Shown here: positions 1-8,561 of the stretch, in pieces
Layout: each line of letters opens with the position of its first letter
Numbering within the stretch: the stretch's first letter is position 1
NCBI RefSeq assembly: GCF_003346715.1
Contig: NZ_QQPQ01000008.1
Span: forward strand, 62,001-126,000
Direction of reading: 5' to 3'
DNA: 64,000 bases
Source of the DNA: Oceanispirochaeta sp. M1
GTDB lineage: Bacteria > Spirochaetota > Spirochaetia > DSM-2461
The notes under the pieces: generated by a model
What the model saw: the letters and a program-made list of their open reading frames with translations, nothing else
What the model was told of the DNA's origin: nothing
The model's database searches: none
Made by a program: the position numbers and the translations under genes

Positions 1-1716
1 AGGGCCGAATCCACAGCGGACAATCTGGTATAGGAAAAAGTCGTGCAGTTCATAGGGGCCTATCACATCTTCTGTCTTCTGAGCGATCTCCCCTTGCTTG
101 TCCGGGGGGAGAAGTTCGGGACTGATGGGAGTGTCTATTACATCATAGAGAATTTCAGCGGCCTTTCTGTTTTGCTGCTGATCGGCCACAAACTGTACCA
201 GGTAGCGAACCAGAGTCTTGGGGACTCCTGTATTCACGGCATACATGGACATATGGTCTCCATTATAGGTACACCAGCCCAGGGCAAGCTCCGAAAGGTC
301 ACCAGTTCCGATAACTATACCCTTCAGCATATTCGCCTTGTTCATCAGGTACATGGTTCTCTGTCTGGCCTGGACATTTTCGTAGGCTACATCCGAGGGT
401 TCCCCGCTGTGGTCCAGCTCCTGAAGCTGAATTGTGCTGATATTCTGAATATCTATGACTTCCAGAGGGATATTCAGTTCTTCACAGAGAAGTTCTGCAT
501 TCCCCTTTGTTCTCTTTGTAGTTCCGAAACCAGGCATTGTATAGCACTGCAGCCCTTCCAGAGGAAGATCTGCTCTTTTGAATGCCTCCTGTGCAACAAG
601 AAGAGCCAGAGTGGAATCAAGGCCGCCCGAAAGACCGAGAACCGCAGTTTTACATCCGATATGTCTCAGTCTTGCGGCCAGGGCAGTGCTCTGAATGGAA
701 AAAATCTCGCGGCAGCGTACTGTCCGGTCATCACTTGAGGATGGGACAAAGGGGTGTGGATCTATATATCTGAGAAAATCTGATTTTGCTTTAGATTCAG
801 ACTCCCGGCCTTCATAGCAGATGGTTCTGCAGGGTATGGCTTCGAAATCCTTACTCTGAGACCATGAGGGGGAACTGAGGCGCTGGTGTTCAAGGAATTC
901 AAGATCTGTATCACAACAGATCCAGCTGCTCTCTGTCTGAAAACGCTCACCCTCTTTCAGGAGTCTTCCGTTTTCATAGATCAGTGAATGTCCTCCATAG
1001 ACAGTGTCGGTTGTTGATTCACCGGGGCCTGCCGAGGCATAGACATAGGTTCCGATACACCGGGCAGACTGCTGGGATGTCACCTGTTTTCTATACTCCG
1101 CCTTGCCTACCAGTTCGTTGCTTGCCGAAGGGTTTGCGATGATCAGGGCTCCTCCCAGAGAGAGGGTGGTGCTCGGTGGAAGAGGAGACCAGAGGTCTTC
1201 GCATATTTCAATTGCGAATCGCATAAGCGGGTATTTCTCATCTTGAAAGATTAGGTCTGTTCCAAAGGGAATATTACCGCCCATGATATCAATTGAAGTT
1301 TCAAGGCAGTTACGTCCGGAGCTGAACCAGCGCCGTTCATAAAATTCATTACTGTTGGGAATATAGGTCTTGGGAACGATTCCCAGAACCTGGCCCCGGG
1401 ACAATACTGCAGCACAGTTATAAAGTGCACTGTTGATTACAAGGGGGATTCCGACAATTACAGGAAAATCCAGATTTATGGTCTCTTCTGCCAGTGTCAT
1501 AAGAGCTTCTCTGGATTTTTGAAGCAGGGTGTTTTGTCTGAACAAGTCACTGCAGCTATATCCGGTCAGGGAGAGTTCGGGAAGGAGAAGCAGATCGGGC
1601 TCTTCGCTTTTAACATTATTTATAAGATCGATGATCCATCCGATATTTTTTTCAACCGCCGCAGGTTTGACCGTGGGAACGGCGGCGCAGATTCTGACAA
1701 ATCCATATTGTTTCAT
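1..1716 (-). CDS. nadE: Glutamine-dependent NAD+ synthetase (partial, C-terminus beyond window)
   Basis: Final step of NAD synthesis: ATP-dependent amidation of nicotinate adenine dinucleotide, with ammonia from glutamine, in the cytosol. I translated 572 codons on the minus strand. The N-terminal nitrilase-fold glutaminase shows the Glu-Lys-Cys triad: E47 in PELSLTGY, K116 in VPKTY, C172 in EICEDLW. The C-terminal synthetase domain has the PP-loop SGGLDS at about 363-368 and continues with YNGDHMSMY. ATG at 1716 follows a good AGGAGA ribosome site. The window edge cuts the last residues; family members are about 600-680 aa. Nothing in the visible part is broken. The gene is divergent from the homocitrate-synthase-like gene at 2028. 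Confidence 0.95.
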   Translation of the reverse strand, partial: MKQYGFVRICAAVPTVKPAAVEKNIGWIIDLINNVKSEEPDLLLLPELSLTGYSCSDLFRQNTLLQKSREALMTLAEETINLDFPVIVGIPLVINSALYNCAAVLSRGQVLGIVPKTYIPNSNEFYERRWFSSGRNCLETSIDIMGGNIPFGTDLIFQDEKYPLMRFAIEICEDLWSPLPPSTTLSLGGALIIANPSASNELVGKAEYRKQVTSQQSARCIGTYVYASAGPGESTTDTVYGGHSLIYENGRLLKEGERFQTESSWICCDTDLEFLEHQRLSSPSWSQSKDFEAIPCRTICYEGRESESKAKSDFLRYIDPHPFVPSSSDDRTVRCREIFSIQSTALAARLRHIGCKTAVLGLSGGLDSTLALLVAQEAFKRADLPLEGLQCYTMPGFGTTKRTKGNAELLCEELNIPLEVIDIQNISTIQLQELDHSGEPSDVAYENVQARQRTMYLMNKANMLKGIVIGTGDLSELALGWCTYNGDHMSMYAVNTGVPKTLVRYLVQFVADQQQNRKAAEILYDVIDTPISPELLPPDKQGEIAQKTEDVIGPYELHDFFLYQIVRCGFGP

Positions 1717-2027
1717 GCTGTCTCCTACTTAAAATGAATTTAGCTCTCCTCACAGTCCATGTCAACCGAGGTTCATCAACAGTTATGACCGTGCTTTCAT
1801 ACATTTATGTGGATTCCTTTTGTGTGTGCTACTTTTATGTATAGTTTTTGCTTGGAGAAATAATAAAATATAAAAAATTAAATTTGAGCTAAGTTCTTAT
1901 CTGAAATATAACTGTTCTCTAATAATTATCAGAAAATAAAAATGGCACAACTATTGCGTAATACAAAGCAGAGAACGCAGGTCACCGGGATGAATGGTGT
2001 TTATGCAGCTTTCAGGAGGAAGATTCT
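1717..2027. other. Intergenic region between nadE and homocitrate synthase-like gene
   Basis: A 311-base divergent spacer, AT-rich between about 1840 and 1940. It holds the nadE ribosome site near 1722-1730, a sigma-54-type promoter at 1943-1958 and a GGAGG ribosome site before 2028. I looked for a NifA-type TGT-N10-ACA enhancer and for an NtrC-type palindrome and found none that convinced me. No ORF with coding character is present. Confidence 0.7.
1943..1958 (+). promoter_or_regulatory. Sigma-54 (RpoN) -24/-12 promoter
   Basis: TGGCACAACTATTGCG matches the sigma-54 consensus TGGCACG-N4-TTGCA, with GG (1944-1945) and GC (1956-1957) separated by exactly 10 bases. Predicted transcription start is about 1968-1970, giving a leader of about 60 bases before the ATG at 2028. 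Such promoters need an AAA+ activator of the NtrC/NifA type. Confidence 0.75.
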
Positions 2028-2876
2028 ATGGCTATATACGATAAAGGCAAATCATTGTGGGTTGTCGATTCAACATTGAGAGAACGGAGCATGATGGATG
2101 GGCGTGAGTATTCAGAAATGGAGAAGCTCAAGATTGCCCGCCTTTTATCTCTTGCCGGTGTGAATGAAATAGAGGCAGGTATTCCTGCCAAGGGTCCCAG
2201 AGAGTGCAGATCCATCCGTCAGATGAAAATTGAAAACCCGGGAACCCTGATCACCTGCTGGGTAAAGGCTTCAATGGCTTCCATCGAACTGGCAAAGCGC
2301 TGTTCGGTAAAAAGCATTCATATCTGTTTTCCAGAGGATACTATTTCTTATACCAGTTCCAACTCCCAGTTTGAAGAATCTATGGGACAGATGAAAGATA
2401 TGATTAAAAAGAGTTTTGATCATTTTGATTATGTGAGTGTGGGTATTTCCAATCCATTCAATGGTGATATACAAAAACTGAGCCGATTTATATCCAAGGC
2501 CAATCTCTACGGAGCTCATAGGGTAAGACTGGCAGACTCTCAGAATGCAAGCTGTGGTGAAGATGTCCAGAAGTTTTTTGAGACTCTTAAGACAAGATCC
2601 AATGCTTCTCTGGAATTCCATGGTCATAATGCCGATGGAGCCGGATTTGAAAACACAATGCGTTCAATCTACGGTGGTGCTGATGCTGTCAGCCTCACTG
2701 TAAACGGCCTTGGTGATAACGGCGGTGTAGCCTGTCTGGAAGATATCGGACCGGCTCTCCTCAGCTCTTTTCAGTATACAAACCTAAACTTCTATAAACT
2801 GAAAGAGGTTGCTAAGGTTGTAAATACTCTTGAGGGTAGAAGAAAACCCAGGAAAAGAACCACCGCAGCAGCCTGA
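2028..2876 (+). CDS. Homocitrate/isopropylmalate synthase-like protein (NifV/LeuA family, short)
   Basis: Member of the HMGL-like TIM-barrel family that condenses acetyl-CoA with 2-oxo acids. The start of the barrel carries DSTLRERSMMDG, a variant of the usual DTTLRDGEQ. The metal-binding HxH appears late as EFHGHNADGAG, followed by GLGDNGGVA where homocitrate synthases have GLGERAGN. At 282 aa it is about 100 residues shorter than NifV and lacks the C-terminal accessory region and any LeuA regulatory domain. GGAGG lies 10 bases before the ATG. The sigma-54 promoter upstream points to nitrogen regulation, so homocitrate synthase for nitrogenase cofactor is one possibility. No nif gene is visible, so citramalate synthase-like or other aldolase chemistry remains possible. 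Confidence 0.75.
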   Translation: MAIYDKGKSLWVVDSTLRERSMMDGREYSEMEKLKIARLLSLAGVNEIEAGIPAKGPRECRSIRQMKIENPGTLITCWVKASMASIELAKRCSVKSIHICFPEDTISYTSSNSQFEESMGQMKDMIKKSFDHFDYVSVGISNPFNGDIQKLSRFISKANLYGAHRVRLADSQNASCGEDVQKFFETLKTRSNASLEFHGHNADGAGFENTMRSIYGGADAVSLTVNGLGDNGGVACLEDIGPALLSSFQYTNLNFYKLKEVAKVVNTLEGRRKPRKRTTAAA

Positions 2877-2952
2877 TTCTTTTATACGGTTCTCCCGGAT
2901 ATCGGCTCTGGAGCAAGATTTGTTTTAGGGCTATAATCCGCAGCGAGGTTGT

Positions 2953-4728
2953 ATGAAATTTCATAAACTGCGTCCAGTCTATTTATTCCCTGTGCTTCTT
3001 TTTTTGGTGCTGTACGGATGTTACAGTGTCCGTTCCACAAAGCAGACAGAGAATCTGGACAGAACGTTTAACATATTGTTTTCAGGAGAAATCCTGGAGC
3101 CTGCCGACCGGATTAAGCTGGAATCCTATTCCAGAGATGATCTGATAAGGCATATGGAATCCTGGGGTACCGGCAGGCAGAAGGCCGCATTTCTGATTCT
3201 TGAATACAATGGGCTTGAATATCAGGATTCTAAAACTACGACAGGCCGAAACTTATCTGTAAATCAGAAAGAGAGGGATTTTGCTGTAGAGGATCTGCTT
3301 TTGCTGAAGGCAAAAGAGGATTTTCACAACCGGGAATATGAAGACGCCGAGCAGGCTTACCGGGAATACTGGTTTCTGAATATTCATAACTCAATAGATC
3401 TCCCTCTCTCATCACTATTAGTTGAAATTAGAAATTCGGTTGTTAAAACTGATGAAGCTTCCTACTGGATAGATTTCCTTTCTGAGTGGAAAGGTTTTGT
3501 TGCCTCCGGATTCGGCGGAAGTTTTTTTCTTGGATCCTGTTATGAAAATACCGGAGACAATGATAATGCTCTCTACTGGTATGAACAGTCCATCAGCAGA
3601 TCAGATGACTGGCAGGAGATTCGGCGTTCACAATGGTATATCATCCGTCTGTTGAGCAGGGAGTTTCCGGATCGTCTTCCCCATTATCTTGTACAGACTG
3701 GTACTTTGAGGAATGACGGCGGGTATTTTAATGATGTACTGGATGAATACTACAGTACCCTGGTTCGTTACAGGCGTTGGCAGGATCTGCTGCAGCTGCT
3801 GCCGGCAGTTATGGATGCAGGTCTGACAGAATCGGCATCTCAGGGTTACTTTCTTTTACAGAAAGTCGTGGATGCCGGCTATCTCCCCAGCGGTTCTCTT
3901 GCTGCCCTATCTGATCTTTACCACCCCGATCCACGAGGGTATTTTGCTCTCAGATCGGCACCTGAACAATGGCCTGATCTGACGGCTGGCACTGAATCTG
4001 CCAGGGTGTCTCAAACCGCTGTGGCAGACCAACTTTACACAGTGCTGCTTTCCGCCGGATATAATGAAGAAGCTCTTACAAGACTGGATGAAAGACGAGA
4101 GGATATCTCAGCAGACACGGTCGCTGAGTTCTGCCGCTATCTTGAGGCTGAAGGTGACCTATATGAATTGATCCGCTTTGCGGGTTACTGGTTCTACCGT
4201 CTTCCTCCCCAAGAGGGGATGGTACTTCTTCCCTGGGTTTTTCCCGGGGCGGAACGGTATACACTCTCTGAAGACATTGTTCCCGATGAACTGATACTGG
4301 GAGTTATCCGCAGGGAGAGCGCCTTCCATGAGGGGATTTCTTCACGTGTGGGTGCCGGCGGCCTGATGCAGCTGATGCCGGCCACTGCGGCAGAACTGGC
4401 CCGGAAACATAGAATGGGTGAATGGGATCTGATGAACCCCGAAGATAATATTACTCTGGGTACTCTCTATCTGAACTGGCTGCTTGAGCGTCCCTGGACC
4501 GATTCCTATGTGGATGTGCTGGCTGCCTATAATGGCGGGGGTGGAAACCTTCGTACCTGGAAGAGACGATACCCCTCATCTGATCCTGATCTTTTTATTC
4601 AGAGCATCCCTTTCAGGGAAACACGGGATTATGTGCGTAAGGTTATTGTCGCAGCCGCTTCATACAGGTATCTTGAGACTGGTCTTCCCCCCGGGGAGTG
4701 GCTTGATCAGTTTTATCAGCCTTTCTGA
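2953..4728 (+). CDS. Lytic murein transglycosylase lipoprotein (Slt family)
   Basis: Peptidoglycan-cleaving enzyme forming 1,6-anhydro-muramyl ends, anchored in the envelope. The N-terminus has a lipoprotein signal ending in LVLYGC (Cys about 23). Residues about 70-420 are helical, TPR/Slt70-like, with repeats such as YENTGDNDNALYWYEQ. The catalytic SLT domain spans about 440-575: RRESAF carries the catalytic Glu, followed by GAGGLMQLMPATA and AAYNGGGGN. Length 591 aa is close to Slt70 (about 620-640). The start ATG has a weak GAGG site. It is followed after 43 bases by uppP, another cell-wall gene on the same strand. Confidence 0.9.
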   Translation: MKFHKLRPVYLFPVLLFLVLYGCYSVRSTKQTENLDRTFNILFSGEILEPADRIKLESYSRDDLIRHMESWGTGRQKAAFLILEYNGLEYQDSKTTTGRNLSVNQKERDFAVEDLLLLKAKEDFHNREYEDAEQAYREYWFLNIHNSIDLPLSSLLVEIRNSVVKTDEASYWIDFLSEWKGFVASGFGGSFFLGSCYENTGDNDNALYWYEQSISRSDDWQEIRRSQWYIIRLLSREFPDRLPHYLVQTGTLRNDGGYFNDVLDEYYSTLVRYRRWQDLLQLLPAVMDAGLTESASQGYFLLQKVVDAGYLPSGSLAALSDLYHPDPRGYFALRSAPEQWPDLTAGTESARVSQTAVADQLYTVLLSAGYNEEALTRLDERREDISADTVAEFCRYLEAEGDLYELIRFAGYWFYRLPPQEGMVLLPWVFPGAERYTLSEDIVPDELILGVIRRESAFHEGISSRVGAGGLMQLMPATAAELARKHRMGEWDLMNPEDNITLGTLYLNWLLERPWTDSYVDVLAAYNGGGGNLRTWKRRYPSSDPDLFIQSIPFRETRDYVRKVIVAAASYRYLETGLPPGEWLDQFYQPF

Positions 4729-4771
4729 TGTATATTGGAATGAGATTTATTAAAATAATTACGGAGATTTT

Positions 4772-5566
4772 ATGAGTTATTTACAGGCAGTTATTCTTGG
4801 AATCATTCAGGGGCTAACTGAATTCCTACCGGTTTCCAGTTCCGGACACTTACTGATGATGAGACATTGGATGGGTCTGGGTGAAATACCTGTTCTTTTT
4901 GATGTCCTCCTCCATGTAGCCACCCTGATTGTTGTACTTGTTATGTTCCGTAAAAAGGTTATTGAGCTCCTCGCTTCACTGTTCCGCTGGATTGCCAGGA
5001 AAACAGACGAACAGGATATGAAAAATATGAAGCTGATTGCAGTTATTCTTGTGGCTGTTTTTATTACTGGAATTCTGGGGCTATTGATTTCAGAATTGAA
5101 TGTGGGAGAAACTCCTAAAGTCGTTTTTCCTCTGTATCTGGTGACTGCAACTCTGCTGTGGTTTACACGTAAGGCAAAAGAGGGAAGAGAGTACCGGGAT
5201 CTGAATTTTAAAGATGGTATTATAACAGGTGTGGCACAGGGAATCGGTGTTTTGCCGGGAATCTCCCGTTCGGGTATTACTATTTCTGCCGGTCTCTACC
5301 GTGGATTTAATCGGGATGTGGCTGCAGAATATTCCTTTCTCATCTCCATCCCCGCCATTCTAGGGGCCCTTATTCTTGATATGAAAGATGGAGTGGAACT
5401 TCTTAACAGTATTTCCATGTCTGTAATCGGGGTTGCATTTATGGCTGCATTGATCTCCGGTTTTCTGGCTTTATGGATGCTGGTCCGTCTGATCAACAGT
5501 GGTAAGTTCTATTATTTCTGCTTCTATCTGGTACCCCTTGGAATTCTGGGCCTGATCTTCTTCTAA
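4772..5566 (+). CDS. uppP: Undecaprenyl-diphosphate phosphatase (UppP/BacA)
   Basis: Membrane enzyme that dephosphorylates undecaprenyl diphosphate to recycle the lipid carrier for peptidoglycan and other envelope polymers; it also gives bacitracin tolerance. Both signature motifs are present: GLTEFLPVSSSGH near residues 15-27 and LPGISRSGITI near 167-177. There are about 8 hydrophobic segments and the length of 264 aa is normal. ACGGAG precedes the ATG. Lies between the lytic transglycosylase and ftsK. Confidence 0.96.
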   Translation: MSYLQAVILGIIQGLTEFLPVSSSGHLLMMRHWMGLGEIPVLFDVLLHVATLIVVLVMFRKKVIELLASLFRWIARKTDEQDMKNMKLIAVILVAVFITGILGLLISELNVGETPKVVFPLYLVTATLLWFTRKAKEGREYRDLNFKDGIITGVAQGIGVLPGISRSGITISAGLYRGFNRDVAAEYSFLISIPAILGALILDMKDGVELLNSISMSVIGVAFMAALISGFLALWMLVRLINSGKFYYFCFYLVPLGILGLIFF

Positions 5567-5582
5567 TTAACTAATACCGGAA

Positions 5583-5644
5583 CTGAGAATCTCCTCAGAT
5601 ATCCTATTCAGGGATGTTCGGCTTCTTCTGTTCAGAAGAGGCCG
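5583..5644 (+). promoter_or_regulatory. Two tandem hairpins in the leader of ftsK
   Basis: A small stem CTGAG/CTCAG (5583-5598) is followed by a strong 12-bp stem CGGCTTCTTCTG / CAGAAGAGGCCG (5619-5644) with a 2-base loop and one G-U pair. No T-run follows the second stem, so it is not an ordinary intrinsic terminator. It may be a structured 5' leader or processing site between uppP and ftsK. Confidence 0.5.
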
Positions 5645-5681
5645 GGAAATTCCGATAATCTTAGATACAGGAGAGTCCGTA

Positions 5682-8390
5682 TTGAATAAGTTTACACGTA
5701 TTTTATCCATAGTTCTGGCTTCAACGGGAGTCTTACTTTTTCTCTTTACCCTTCTGGGAGCCTTCGGTGTGACCGCAGGATTTGTCTCCTTCTTATTCAG
5801 TACATTCCATCTGGCAGCATTTTACGTCCCTGTTTACCTCGTACTCTGTGCTCTTATTCTCAATATTCCGCGAAACACTGAAAAGCTGCTTCTCACAATG
5901 AATCTGTCACTTTTCCCTTTTATTAATCTGGCGCTGTTGCTTCATGTTGTCAGCGGTAATACCAATATATTTATCTCACGTTATCTGATCACCGAACTGG
6001 GGATTTGGATTTCTTTTCCATTTCTTCTACTCCTGTTTTTGGTGGAGTGTGCCCTGATATATAAACTGGGAGATTTTATTTTCCCGGGAAAACCCTGGTT
6101 TCCACCAGAATTTTCAGAGAGTTTTAAGATGTTCTCATCGATTAAAGAGAGTATTGTCTCCCTTAAAATGAATGTCCTGAAGACAGGCCGGGAACAGAGT
6201 TTTGAAGATCCATACAGAAAGGCTGTATTTGAGGAGTCCGAGTTCTCTCATGATCCCGATGCCGAGGCTTTTCCCATGCCCGACATGCCTCAGCCCATTC
6301 CTCCTGTTGAGGTGGCTGATGACAGTGAAATCCAGTCCCTTATTGCTTCTGTACTCAGGCCCGATCTGAATAAAAAACCCGTGTTTAAACCGGACAGACC
6401 GTCTGAGAAACCGGAAGCTGCAACCCGGACTGGGGCTCCTGTGTTTAATCCTAATAAAACCATGAGCATTGATGAAGTGGTAAATCCTGTTTATGAGAAT
6501 GAAACTGTGCCCCCTTCTGTCGCGGCGTCAGTCTCTGCAGCATCAGCTGTGATTCCTTCTGAATTTTCGGGAGTAACTGAAGATCCCGGTATCGGTTTCC
6601 TGATGGATGAGCCTGTGGCCCTTGAGTCTGTTGATGAAGTTGATGAAGTTGATGAAGTTGATGAAGTTGATGAAGTTGATGAAGTTGATGAAGTTGATGA
6701 AGTTGATGAAGTTGACGAAGTTGATGAGATAGACGAAGCAGATTATCAGGCTCAGGGATATGTGACTGACAGCTATGATGATATTCTTGAAGCAGAGCTG
6801 ATAGAAGAGTCTGAACCTGTCGATATTCCCCTGGAAGTAGAGATATCCATTGAATCCAAGTTGTCACCCGAAGGTGAGACAGAGAAGCTTGGAGTTCTCA
6901 GCCCCGGCCATATTCCAAAACATAAGCGTAAAAAACAGAAGTATGCTGTTCCTGTAGCTGGTCTGCTTAAGGAGTATCCTGATAACAGCTTTGATGAGGT
7001 GGATGATTTCACCCGCAGACAGGCACGTGCTCTTGAAGAGACTCTTAACGAGTTCAAGATTGAAGCAACGGTTGTAGGAATATCCAGAGGTCCTGTAATT
7101 ACCATGTTTGAAATTCAACCTTCTCCAGGTGTAAAGGTCTCCCGTATCGTCAACCTCCAGGATAACCTGGCCCTCCGGCTGGCATCTTCCCGTATCCGTA
7201 TTGTCGCCCCCATTCCGGGCAAACAGGCCATCGGTATTGAGGTTCCCAACAAGAAACGCTCAATTGTCTCCTACAGTGGACTGGTCTCTTCTGATGAATT
7301 TACAAAAGCTGATTATGAAATACCTGTAATTCTCGGTAAGGATATCAGCGGTGGTAATCAGGTGATCGACCTTGCCCGGACACCTCACCTACTGATTGCC
7401 GGTTCAACGGGTTCTGGTAAGTCGGTTTGTGTAAACTCACTTATCTGTTCCATCCTTTATCAGAGATCTCCCAAAGATGTGAAACTCATCATGGTAGACC
7501 CCAAGATCGTTGAACTGAAACTATATAATGATATTCCCCATCTTCTGACTCCCGTTATAACAGAGTCAAAGAAGGCTTTTCAGGCAGTGCAGTGGTGTCT
7601 TTATGAGATGGAGAGACGTTATGCTCTCCTTGATGCCATGGGTGTGCGTGATATAAAGAGTTTTAACAAGAGAATCAAAGAGCGGGATATTGCCACCACA
7701 CATATGCCGTATATCGTTCTGGTTATTGATGAGTTTGCCGACCTCATGGCTCAGTCAGGCAAGGAGCTGGAAGCCATTGTGGCCCGTCTGGCTGCCATGT
7801 CCAGGGCTGTGGGTATACATCTTGTTCTGGCAACTCAGAGGCCTTCAATCGATGTAATTACCGGATTGATCAAGGCGAATTTCCCATCCCGTATAGCCTT
7901 TATGGTAGCCAGTAAGACTGACTCCCGTATTATCATTGACATGATGGGTGCCGAAAAGCTTCTTGGTAAGGGTGACATGCTCTTTACATCGGCCTGGGAT
8001 CCCTTCCCCTCACGTATGCAGGGTGCATTTCTCTCGGAGGATGAGGTGGAACGTGTTGTCTCTTATGTTAAAACTCTGGGTGAGCCTGACTATATTGATG
8101 ATGAAATGTTCCTTGATGACGATGATTATGAATCAGGGGGCGACGGCCGTGGAGTCAGTTCGTTCTCTGATCCCCTTTATGACAAGGCACTTGATATAGT
8201 GCTGGCTGCCGGAAAAGCTTCGGCCTCTTATCTGCAGCGTCGTCTTCAGATAGGATATAACAGAGCTGCACGTCTGGTGGAAGAGATGGAGATCAGGGGG
8301 ATCGTAGGTCCCCAGAATGGATCAAAACCCAGAGAGGTTGTCCATATTCCGGACAGGCCCGGCAGGGAGATGCTGGACACAGGGGAGTAA
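5682..8390 (+). CDS. ftsK: DNA translocase FtsK/SpoIIIE
   Basis: Septal hexameric ATPase that pumps chromosome termini across the closing septum. Four hydrophobic segments lie in residues 1-150. An acidic linker follows, containing the VDE repeat at about 317-352. The motor domain starts near 430, with Walker A GSTGSGKS at about 574 and Walker B IVLVIDEFADL at about 683. A C-terminal gamma winged-helix domain (about 830-890, LQRRLQIGYNRAARLVEEME) reads KOPS-type sites. I chose the TTG at 5682 because AGGAGA sits 7-8 bases upstream and no better start exists. At 902 aa it is in the normal range. A terminator follows at 8426. Confidence 0.95.
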   Translation: MNKFTRILSIVLASTGVLLFLFTLLGAFGVTAGFVSFLFSTFHLAAFYVPVYLVLCALILNIPRNTEKLLLTMNLSLFPFINLALLLHVVSGNTNIFISRYLITELGIWISFPFLLLLFLVECALIYKLGDFIFPGKPWFPPEFSESFKMFSSIKESIVSLKMNVLKTGREQSFEDPYRKAVFEESEFSHDPDAEAFPMPDMPQPIPPVEVADDSEIQSLIASVLRPDLNKKPVFKPDRPSEKPEAATRTGAPVFNPNKTMSIDEVVNPVYENETVPPSVAASVSAASAVIPSEFSGVTEDPGIGFLMDEPVALESVDEVDEVDEVDEVDEVDEVDEVDEVDEVDEVDEIDEADYQAQGYVTDSYDDILEAELIEESEPVDIPLEVEISIESKLSPEGETEKLGVLSPGHIPKHKRKKQKYAVPVAGLLKEYPDNSFDEVDDFTRRQARALEETLNEFKIEATVVGISRGPVITMFEIQPSPGVKVSRIVNLQDNLALRLASSRIRIVAPIPGKQAIGIEVPNKKRSIVSYSGLVSSDEFTKADYEIPVILGKDISGGNQVIDLARTPHLLIAGSTGSGKSVCVNSLICSILYQRSPKDVKLIMVDPKIVELKLYNDIPHLLTPVITESKKAFQAVQWCLYEMERRYALLDAMGVRDIKSFNKRIKERDIATTHMPYIVLVIDEFADLMAQSGKELEAIVARLAAMSRAVGIHLVLATQRPSIDVITGLIKANFPSRIAFMVASKTDSRIIIDMMGAEKLLGKGDMLFTSAWDPFPSRMQGAFLSEDEVERVVSYVKTLGEPDYIDDEMFLDDDDYESGGDGRGVSSFSDPLYDKALDIVLAAGKASASYLQRRLQIGYNRAARLVEEMEIRGIVGPQNGSKPREVVHIPDRPGREMLDTGE
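6630..6737 (+). repeat. 9-bp tandem repeat (GTTGATGAA) encoding VDE inside ftsK
   Basis: Nine perfect copies of GTTGATGAA run from 6630 to 6710, followed by three diverged copies (6711-6737) reading VDE, VDE, IDE. The unit is a multiple of three, so copy-number change keeps the frame. It lies in the acidic linker between the membrane part and the motor domain. Confidence 0.97.
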
Positions 8391-8425
8391 TCTTTTAAGT
8401 CTGTTTGATTTCAGATAATATACAG

Positions 8426-8453
8426 CCGGGCATAATTCATGCCCGGTTTTTTT
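8426..8453 (+). terminator. Intrinsic terminator of ftsK
   Basis: Perfect stem CCGGGCAT / ATGCCCGG (8426-8433 and 8439-8446) with a 5-base loop, then a run of seven T. Confidence 0.92.
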
Positions 8454-8519
8454 ATTCCTCTCTTATTTCTGTTTCTTTTTCTTAAAGAAGCTTGAAAGGA
8501 CAATTTATTCTCTATATAG

Positions 8520-8546
8520 TTGCTATTGCAAATAATGCAATAGCAA
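8520..8546. promoter_or_regulatory. Palindromic operator upstream of marR-MATE
   Basis: Perfect inverted repeat TTGCTATTGC / GCAATAGCAA with a 7-base spacer, 15 bases before the MarR start codon. Half-site centres are 17 bp apart, which suits a winged-helix MarR dimer. Probably the autoregulatory operator of the adjacent repressor. Confidence 0.75.
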
Positions 8547-8561
8547 TGAAAGAAGGCCAAG

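Noticed and set aside
43-738. 231-aa plus-strand ORF at the start
   Set aside because: It is antisense to nadE, whose glutaminase and synthetase motifs are intact on the minus strand.
1740-1940. NifA or NtrC enhancer upstream of the sigma-54 promoter
   Set aside because: No TGT-N10-ACA and no TGCACC/GGTGCA palindrome could be found by eye; the activator stays unknown.
6451-6867. Minus-strand ORF with HQL repeats
   Set aside because: It is the antisense reading of the GTTGATGAA repeat inside ftsK; no ribosome site and the plus-strand protein is clearly real.
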